Origin: Nonomuraea coxensis DSM 45129
GTDB lineage: Bacteria > Actinomycetota > Actinomycetes > Streptosporangiales > Streptosporangiaceae
Direction of reading: 5' to 3'
DNA: 64,000 nucleotides
Assembly (NCBI RefSeq): GCF_019397265.1
Contig: NZ_CP068985.1
Coordinates: 7,599,001-7,663,000, forward strand
The first letter of the stretch is position 1. The number at the start of each line of letters is the position of its first letter. A program made the position numbers and the translations under genes. Below, piece by piece: positions 58,704-64,000 of this stretch. Under the pieces are notes generated by a model, which was given only the letters and a program-made list of their open reading frames with translations, was not told the origin of the DNA and did no database searches.

Positions 58704-58800
58704 TCTCTGACCTGCAGCGATGTTTCGCGTTGCGCCTCTTTTCGAGCACTTTCATCGACTCGGACATATTGCCCACACGCCCCTATGACTACGTTCGCAC
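58704..58800 (-). promoter_or_regulatory. CRISPR leader of the cas-proximal array
   Basis: Reading on the minus strand toward the first repeat, the sequence shares ATGTCCGA, ATGAAAGTGCTC, then AAAA, GCAGGTCA and AGAGTGCTCC with the other two leaders. It fills the gap between cas2 and the array. AT-richer than its surroundings. Confidence 0.7.
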
Positions 58801-58832
58801 CGCTCCCAGACACCACCGAAGCGGGACTCTGA

Positions 58833-59180
58833 TCAACGCTGCCCATAGCGACGACGCTTGGCCGCCTTGCTCCAGTTTCGAGGCGCTTCCGGGACGCGTT
58901 CCTGCAGTTCCTTCGGGCGGCGTAGCAGGATCAGGCCTTCATGGTCGATGGGGTGCCACTTGTGGTCATGGGTCTCGAAGGCGAAACCTTGCTCGTTGTC
59001 CGTGGTGTACGCGAGGAGCGCTCGCCCTGTATCCGCATACTGCTGGACCTGCAGCCAAAGGTGCTCTCGCACGCGAGCCGATGGGCCACCGATGAAGACG
59101 CCGGGAGCGATCTCCATGAGCCAGCGCGTCAGAAACCCCCGCAGGCCGGCAGGGCACCGCGTGAGCACGATGACGGTCAC
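58833..59180 (-). CDS. cas2: CRISPR-associated endonuclease Cas2, type I-E
   Basis: Cas2e of 115 aa that forms the Cas1-Cas2 integrase platform for new spacers. The diagnostic start is MTVIVLTRCPAGLRGFLTRW, followed by EIAPGVFIGGPSARVREHLW. The C-terminal tail (RRPKELQERVPEAPRNWSKA) is typical of the E subtype. ATG 59180 overlaps the cas1 stop. It is the last cas gene before the leader of the minus-strand array. Confidence 0.96.
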   Translation of the reverse strand: MTVIVLTRCPAGLRGFLTRWLMEIAPGVFIGGPSARVREHLWLQVQQYADTGRALLAYTTDNEQGFAFETHDHKWHPIDHEGLILLRRPKELQERVPEAPRNWSKAAKRRRYGQR

Positions 59181-60133
59181 CAGGGCACCTCGTCGGCGTA
59201 GTTGCGGCCCGACTCGAGTTCAATGCCGCGATCGCTCTGCAGAAGCACTCGATCGATGTCACCGTCGCTCTCGGGCGAGCCGACAGCGCCATCGGACAAG
59301 AGCAAATGCTTGATGTCTTCTACGCATCGCTTCAGAAGACCGACCTTGTTGATGCTGTCGCGAACAGCACGCCGCGTACGTGAACCCACATCGTCCGGAC
59401 TGTGCGCAGCGACCTCGAAAGCGACGGGGAGGGCGATCTCCGTCTTGTAGAGGTCCGCGATGTCGAGAACGAACGCGAGTTCGTGTCCGGAGTGGATGAA
59501 CCCCAAGCCTGGAGAGCAGCCGAGTGCCGCCACGGTCGTTTGCGCAACGCCGTACATGCATTGGGCCGCGGCCGTGACCGCCTGGTTCAGCGGATCGCCC
59601 GAGCTGAAGTCGCCGGGAACATACACCCGCCCATGCCATTCAAGGCCGACGCGTTCAGCCTCGCGCCGGTAGCGCTCCTTGACCCGGCGCCCTTCCCTGC
59701 CGAGCAGTTCATGCCGGCTCAAGGCTGACGGGTCTTCCCCAGGAAAGCGCATCCGGTACATCTCGCGAGCCACTTCAAGGCGCGTACGCCTATTCGCCCA
59801 CTTGGTGGCCTGGGCCTCGACCAGCGATGACGAGCGGTTCAGTGACCTGCCACCGGAGTAGAAGCGCACGCCCTGCTCGCCCACCCACACCACCCCTGCC
59901 CCGCTGTCGCCCAACAAGCTCATGGCCTGGTGAGTGACCCGGACCCCGGGGCCGAGCAGCAGAGTCCCGATGGTCGCGGCGGGAATGTGGGTGACTCCGT
60001 GGGCGTCCTCTGCCGTGATCGCGTTGTCCTCACGGTGGAGGACGCAGCGTTCGAGGTAGATGAAAGAGATTCGATCTCCCATCCGGGTGAGTTCGCGCGG
60101 TGAGGACTGGCCGCGCTGGCCGACGGTGGCCAT
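59177..60133 (-). CDS. cas1: CRISPR-associated endonuclease Cas1, type I-E
   Basis: Cas1e integrase of 318 aa. Metal-site residues are visible: Glu147 in LLGREGRRVKERY, His214 in GFIHSG, and Asp224/Asp227 in FVLDIADLYK. The N-terminal beta domain (RISFIYLERCVLHREDN) and AATIGTLLLGPGVRVTHQA segment are standard. Four-base overlap with cas2 and a 3-nt gap after cas6e. Confidence 0.97.
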   Translation of the reverse strand: MATVGQRGQSSPRELTRMGDRISFIYLERCVLHREDNAITAEDAHGVTHIPAATIGTLLLGPGVRVTHQAMSLLGDSGAGVVWVGEQGVRFYSGGRSLNRSSSLVEAQATKWANRRTRLEVAREMYRMRFPGEDPSALSRHELLGREGRRVKERYRREAERVGLEWHGRVYVPGDFSSGDPLNQAVTAAAQCMYGVAQTTVAALGCSPGLGFIHSGHELAFVLDIADLYKTEIALPVAFEVAAHSPDDVGSRTRRAVRDSINKVGLLKRCVEDIKHLLLSDGAVGSPESDGDIDRVLLQSDRGIELESGRNYADEVPW

Positions 60134-60136
60134 CGG

Positions 60137-60829
60137 TCACGTCTCAGCGAGCGTCATGAGACCGCAGCCATAAGCCTTCGCTCGGCCCAGCCCTCTGGTG
60201 AGGGCTTGGCGTAGCGCGTCGGGGTCGGTCACCTGCAACCGTCCGTCGTAGGTGACCGTGACGAGCGTGACGGGCTTCCGCTGCCCGGCCTTCGTGAAGT
60301 CGAGCTGCCGACGGTCGTGAACCACGAGTTCGTACTGGTCGAGTTCGTGGTGCAGGTGCCGCTCCGCCGGCTTTTCCAGGACGACGAAGCCGGCCTTCTC
60401 CTGGCGTTGGAGCAGCCAGTTCATTTGATGCTGACGCCCGACATGTGCGGTGACCTTGGTCGGCTCCTCAGCGGTCCTGCGGATGCTGTGGACCGGGTTG
60501 GCGGTGAGGCGGAAAGCCCAGGTGTCACCCTTGGTCAGGCGGGACAGCAGAGGCTCGTAATCAAGGGTTTGCCAGCGCCCTGTCTCAGGCCAGCCGGCTT
60601 CCTCTACCAGATGGGTGAGATCGGGCTTATCCGGGCTGGAGATGTAGAGGTAGGTCTCGGCGCGACTGTTGCGATCGATGCGCCAGAGGATCCGAGCGCT
60701 TCCGCCGTCCAGAGATGGAGGTTCGGCGAAGGCGAACATGATCGCAGCATGAAGCCGCTGAGGTGACGACAGCAGCCGCCGGGCACCGAGTCGAGCGGTG
60801 TTGAAGCGGAACCGGGTCAGGAACATCAC
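60137..60829 (-). CDS. cas6e: Cas6e crRNA endoribonuclease
   Basis: Protein of 230 aa with two ferredoxin-like folds. It cleaves the repeat hairpin and stays bound to the crRNA 3' handle. The catalytic His is probably His27 (SSPQRLHAAIMFAF) and the C-terminal Gly-rich loop is GLGRAKAYGCGLMTL, as in all CasE proteins. The repeat stem CCCCGCG/CGCGGGG is the expected substrate. Overlaps cas5e by 4 nt. Confidence 0.95.
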   Translation of the reverse strand: MMFLTRFRFNTARLGARRLLSSPQRLHAAIMFAFAEPPSLDGGSARILWRIDRNSRAETYLYISSPDKPDLTHLVEEAGWPETGRWQTLDYEPLLSRLTKGDTWAFRLTANPVHSIRRTAEEPTKVTAHVGRQHQMNWLLQRQEKAGFVVLEKPAERHLHHELDQYELVVHDRRQLDFTKAGQRKPVTLVTVTYDGRLQVTDPDALRQALTRGLGRAKAYGCGLMTLAET

Positions 60830-61530
60830 GCGCTCCCGAGTGCGGTAAATGGATCATGAACGGGACGGGCAGCGGGATTGATGACGCTCGCCCGTGGCGG
60901 CCGGTGCACGCCGCGCAGCCGGTATCGGCGGTTCAGCGGGTCGAAGCTCACTGGTTGATCCCGCAAGCTGTCGACCGGACCATCCTCGGCTTCGGCCTCG
61001 ATGAGAAGTTCCAGCTCGACGCTGCGCTCGTCGCGGCGCCTTCGCTGGTGCCAACGCGCGGCGTGCCACGGTTCGCGCTGGAGCGCCTCGATCAGGCCGG
61101 CGTTCTTCTCGATGTTGAGGAAGATCGGCCGCGACGGTGGACACGAGCGCCGTCCGAGGTACGGCAGGAAGACCGGCGCCGCCAGCGCTTGCCGGAGCGT
61201 TTCGACAAGCGCGTCTTCGCCCTCGACGCCGGCCACGAACACCGCGTCCGCCACGTAGAAGCGCTCCGAAACCGGTGCAGCCTCACCGGTCACGAAATGA
61301 TGTGCCGTGTGAAAGTCACGGAGCAGAGTTCCCGGCTGGTCCACGCGCACACCGAAGCGCAGGGCCGCCAGATCGCTGATGTCCTCTGTACGCTCGCGTC
61401 CCAGGGCTGCCGCGAGCAGCCCGATCACACCGCTCTTGGTCGGTGCCGCCTCAGTGGACCGGCGAGCGAAACGCGAGGTGGCCCCCCAGGACTGAAGCGG
61501 CCCTGCCAACTGCAGCAGCAGGACACTCAT
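60826..61530 (-). CDS. cas5e: Cascade subunit Cas5e
   Basis: Protein of 234 aa. It starts with the family hallmark LLLQLAGPLQSWGATSRF, then RRSTEAAPTKSGVIGLLAAALG. It caps the 5' handle of the crRNA in Cascade. The C-terminal RPPRASVINPAARPVHDPF segment is family-like. Four-base overlaps on both sides. Confidence 0.95.
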   Translation of the reverse strand: MSVLLLQLAGPLQSWGATSRFARRSTEAAPTKSGVIGLLAAALGRERTEDISDLAALRFGVRVDQPGTLLRDFHTAHHFVTGEAAPVSERFYVADAVFVAGVEGEDALVETLRQALAAPVFLPYLGRRSCPPSRPIFLNIEKNAGLIEALQREPWHAARWHQRRRRDERSVELELLIEAEAEDGPVDSLRDQPVSFDPLNRRYRLRGVHRPPRASVINPAARPVHDPFTALGSA

Positions 61531-62726
61531 GCCTCGTCCTGCCTCCTGGCGACCTCCGCACCCACAGCAGCGATCAGGTCGGGCAGCGGCAGACCCGCGC
61601 CGACCCTGGTAAGAGCTTCGGTGTTCCTACCGACGCGCAGCACCCACGCGGGGTCACCGTGTCCCACGCCGTAACCGGCCTCCACCTCGGTGAGGTAGGA
61701 GACGAGCGCCTCGGCCGCCTGCCGCGTGTGTCCGCCGGTCTCCGGATCAGCCTGGCAGGGCTCCTCGAAAGCCGCCACGAGACTGATTGGCCGTGAGTCG
61801 CGCAACTTCACCACGACTGCATCAGGGAGAGTGTGGTTGCCGAAGGTGTTGATCTTGCCGGTCGGCAGGGACGTCAGGAAGGACTGGATGAACGCCTCCA
61901 CCGCTCTGCGAACGGGTTCGGTCAGCGGTTCGTCCTCACGAAGCCCCTTCCCCAGGTTGCGGCGCAGCAGGTCCACGTCCACGGCTGCGTAGCGGTAGAG
62001 GGTGGCCGAGTTGAACTCGACCGTCCCGATCATGCCCGCGCCCTGGTCGTCGTCCTCTCGCTCCTTGTAGTCGTCGACGGCTGTGTAGTAGTCGGACTCG
62101 TTGTCCACACGATGAACGCTGATGGCGTGCGCCACCTGAGCAGCCGCGTCCACATTGATGTCCGTAGCATCGGCGATCATCCGGCCGAACAGGGCGATGT
62201 CGACGGAGTGCCGCGCGTTCGCGATCCGCTTGGCCTGATCCTTGACGGCCTTGTCCTTGAAATAGTCCTTGTTCCCCGAGCCGTGGGCCTTGACCGCCAT
62301 CTCCGCCAGCCCGTCAAGCTGGTGGGCGCTCAGGAACATGAGGTACTTCGACTCCGGTGCCGCCGAACCTCCACCCTCGCCGTTGCGGCCCGACTGCCTT
62401 TTCGGAACCTCAATCTTGGAACCGGTCGCGGTCTGGATGGTCTCCGCCGCCAGCGTCCACGCGTCGCCCTGCTCGATCGAGCCGTCCAACTTGCGGATGC
62501 GCTCGGCGAGCAACTCCGCGACTCGCCTGGTGCGGACACCGAGCTCGCTCGGGTCCAGCAGATCGTGGAACCCCTGCCGCGTGGCTCGCTTCCACGACTG
62601 GCTGGACACACGAGCGCGCCGCACGCCGCCGTACACCGCCGTCTTGGGTGTTCCGGTGTCGTCGCGATTGAGGCAGCTCGGCGGGACGGTCTGCAGGGCG
62701 TGGACTTCGAGGATGGTCCGTGTCAT
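61527..62726 (-). CDS. cas7e: Cascade backbone subunit Cas7e (Cse4/CasC)
   Basis: Protein of 399 aa. Hallmarks: LEVHALQTVPPSCLNRDDTG, then VYGGVRRARVSSQSWKRA at the N-terminus, and QVAHAISVHRVDNESDYYTAVDD in the middle. Six copies line the crRNA in the Cascade complex. Shares one base with the cse2 stop. Confidence 0.96.
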   Translation of the reverse strand: MTRTILEVHALQTVPPSCLNRDDTGTPKTAVYGGVRRARVSSQSWKRATRQGFHDLLDPSELGVRTRRVAELLAERIRKLDGSIEQGDAWTLAAETIQTATGSKIEVPKRQSGRNGEGGGSAAPESKYLMFLSAHQLDGLAEMAVKAHGSGNKDYFKDKAVKDQAKRIANARHSVDIALFGRMIADATDINVDAAAQVAHAISVHRVDNESDYYTAVDDYKEREDDDQGAGMIGTVEFNSATLYRYAAVDVDLLRRNLGKGLREDEPLTEPVRRAVEAFIQSFLTSLPTGKINTFGNHTLPDAVVVKLRDSRPISLVAAFEEPCQADPETGGHTRQAAEALVSYLTEVEAGYGVGHGDPAWVLRVGRNTEALTRVGAGLPLPDLIAAVGAEVARRQDEA

Positions 62727-63379
62727 CAGATGTCCTTGTCGGAGGAAGCAGCCGTGTCCGCCTCGGTGCGCTGGCCGGCGGGACGGTAGGAGTGGAAGGT
62801 GCGGCCCCAGCGTTGCCGCACGTGACGTAGGCCGTCAGGATCCTGCGCCTGGTAGAGCTGCGTGGCCAGGATCCCGTAGTCCAGTGGGATCGAGGCGTTG
62901 CGCAGCAGGATGACGACCTCGCGAAGCCGCTCAGTGAGCACCTTCGGCGTGGTCGCGGTGCCGAGGCGGACGAAGCGCCTGCGGATGGGCTCGTCGAGCG
63001 CGCCGCCAGGCATGAGCTGACGAACCGCGGCGCCCAGCTCCGCTCCGGCCCTGTGCATCCGCTGGCTGGACTTGGACTGCTGGTGCAGGGCGTACAGGGT
63101 GATGGCCGCGAACAGCGCGAACTCGGCCTTGAGCGCTTCCCTCTCTGACAGCCCCTGAGCGCCGTACAGCCGCTCGGTCCCGCCCACCCCCCACAGCTCC
63201 GGGACATCTTCGGGCAGCTTGCCTGCACCACGACGCAACTGGGCCAGAGCGCCGACGGCGCTGCTGCGGTCGGCCAGATAGCCCTCCTGCAGCTCCTTGA
63301 CGTAGGCAGCGGCGACCTCGCCGACAAGATCGGAGGCCGGACGCCGAGCAGTAGCCGTCTGGGGCGGGGATGCGGTCAT
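62726..63379 (-). CDS. casB: Cascade small subunit Cse2 (CasB)
   Basis: All-helical protein of 217 aa. GALAQLRRGAGKLPEDVPELWG is the recognisable Cse2 segment, with FALFAAITLYALHQQS and RFVRLGTATTPKVLTERLRE following. A dimer stabilises the non-target strand in Cascade. It overlaps cse1 by 4 nt. Confidence 0.93.
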   Translation of the reverse strand: MTASPPQTATARRPASDLVGEVAAAYVKELQEGYLADRSSAVGALAQLRRGAGKLPEDVPELWGVGGTERLYGAQGLSEREALKAEFALFAAITLYALHQQSKSSQRMHRAGAELGAAVRQLMPGGALDEPIRRRFVRLGTATTPKVLTERLREVVILLRNASIPLDYGILATQLYQAQDPDGLRHVRQRWGRTFHSYRPAGQRTEADTAASSDKDI

Positions 63380-64000
63380 GGTGCGGCCTCCACGATCTCG
63401 GATGGCTCGTCCGTGCCGGACGGGTGGATCTTGCGCGCGGCAGTCGCAGCGGCGGGCAGGGCGGAGCGCAACCGGCCGCGGAAGATCAGATCAGCGTGGG
63501 AGGCGGTCAGCCACAGGCTCTGACCCTTCTTCGTCTCGACGACCCGCCCCTCCCACGCGGGGTCGCCCGCAGCACGGAGCAGCTCGTTGCCCAGCCGACT
63601 GACGATCTCGTACGCCTGCCGCTGCCACTGGGCTCTGCCCTCAGCGGCATCGTCAGCCGGACGTATGGCGGCCAGCCAAGTGCGGAACGCTCCATCCAAC
63701 ATGGCGAACCCTTGGTGCCGCGCAGCTCCCCTACGAGGCTCTGGTTCCTGGCCGCCCGCTCGAGCCAGGTCGCTTGCGAGGTCCCCTAGGACGCCTACGG
63801 CGGCTTCGGCATCGGAAACCGCGTCGATCGCCGCTTGCCCGAGTGGGCGGTGGCCGGCGTGCAGCAAGACCACCGGCATGGTGACGGCGTCATCCACGAT
63901 CTCGTCGATGACGGACTGCTGGGTTCCGTAGCGAGCGCCGATGAGCCGAGCCCGGATGAGGTAGTTGGCCGGGAGGTCGCTTTCTACGGTCAGTCGCGCC
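63376..64000 (-). CDS. casA: Cascade large subunit Cse1/Cas8e, C-terminal part (gene continues beyond window)
   Basis: About 208 codons are visible and the frame is open to the window edge; the internal GTG at 63897 is not the real start. The segment is the C-terminal four-helix bundle of Cse1, which contacts Cse2 and helps recognise PAM-adjacent DNA. Features: VSRLGNELLRAAGDPAWEG, and the ending ADLIFRGRLRSALP. Placement ahead of cse2 fits the cas8e-cse2-cas7e-cas5e-cas6e-cas1-cas2 order. cas3 would be expected further upstream, outside the window. Confidence 0.88.
   Translation of the reverse strand, partial: ARLTVESDLPANYLIRARLIGARYGTQQSVIDEIVDDAVTMPVVLLHAGHRPLGQAAIDAVSDAEAAVGVLGDLASDLARAGGQEPEPRRGAARHQGFAMLDGAFRTWLAAIRPADDAAEGRAQWQRQAYEIVSRLGNELLRAAGDPAWEGRVVETKKGQSLWLTASHADLIFRGRLRSALPAAATAARKIHPSGTDEPSEIVEAAP

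Overview
The window is high-GC actinomycete chromosome. It has GTG starts, many 1-8 nt stop/start overlaps inside operons, ECF sigma factors with SnoaL-like tails, a KstR-type TetR regulator, an F420/PPOX-family protein and an actinobacterial type I-E CRISPR system. A soil Streptosporangiaceae (Nonomuraea-like) genome is my best guess. That placement is inference from gene content; nothing in the window names the species. No rRNA or tRNA gene was recognised.

Layout. 0-8.5 kb: the 3' part of sppA, a flavin reductase, a four-gene glycine betaine/choline-type ABC importer, a sigma-like membrane protein, and an ECF41-type sigma factor divergent from its AhpD/CMD-family partner. 8.5-18.6 kb: steroid side-chain catabolism, namely an operon colinear with the mycobacterial igr operon (fadD17, chsE1, chsE2, chsH2, chsH1, ltp2), a divergent kstR-like regulator, a quinone-oxidoreductase-like gene, a SigG-like sigma factor and fadA5. 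18.7-29.6 kb: a TnpB-element relict, an MBL hydrolase, a GntR/FCD regulator, a LigD-PE protein, a GNAT, and a seven-gene operon for non-phosphorylative L-fucose catabolism. The GntR operator recurs in the promoter of that operon. 29.9-37.2 kb: cyp125, a Fic gene followed by a broken copy of the cyp125 tail, a two-repeat orphan CRISPR array, an operon of four tiny genes beside an XRE regulator, a truncated DUF559 gene and the second TnpB relict. 37.3-48.1 kb: DUF2000, SRPBCC, HTH and AraC genes, then gmd and an uncharacterised island (GT4 glycosyltransferase, methyltransferase, prenyltransferase-fold protein, DUF1702, second methyltransferase) and an F420/PPOX-ferredoxin-alcohol dehydrogenase operon. 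48.1-55.0 kb: a ROK-regulated sugar or polyol operon. 55.1-64.0 kb: a 32-repeat CRISPR array, a GntR gene, a converging 6-repeat array and the type I-E cas operon (cas2, cas1, cas6e, cas5e, cas7e, cse2 and partial cse1).

How the genes fit together. Sites matching TnnAACnnGTTnnA, the published KstR motif, lie upstream of the igr-like operon, kstR itself, fadA5, cyp125, the GT4/gmd divergent promoter and the PPOX-ferredoxin-ADH promoter. This suggests one regulon that starts with C26 hydroxylation (cyp125, possibly with the ferredoxin and ADH), continues through CoA activation and side-chain beta-oxidation, and may include the uncharacterised glycosyl/prenyl island, whose two divergent promoters both carry perfect 8/8 boxes. 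All three CRISPR arrays share a leader core and repeat, so the cas operon at the right edge probably serves them all.
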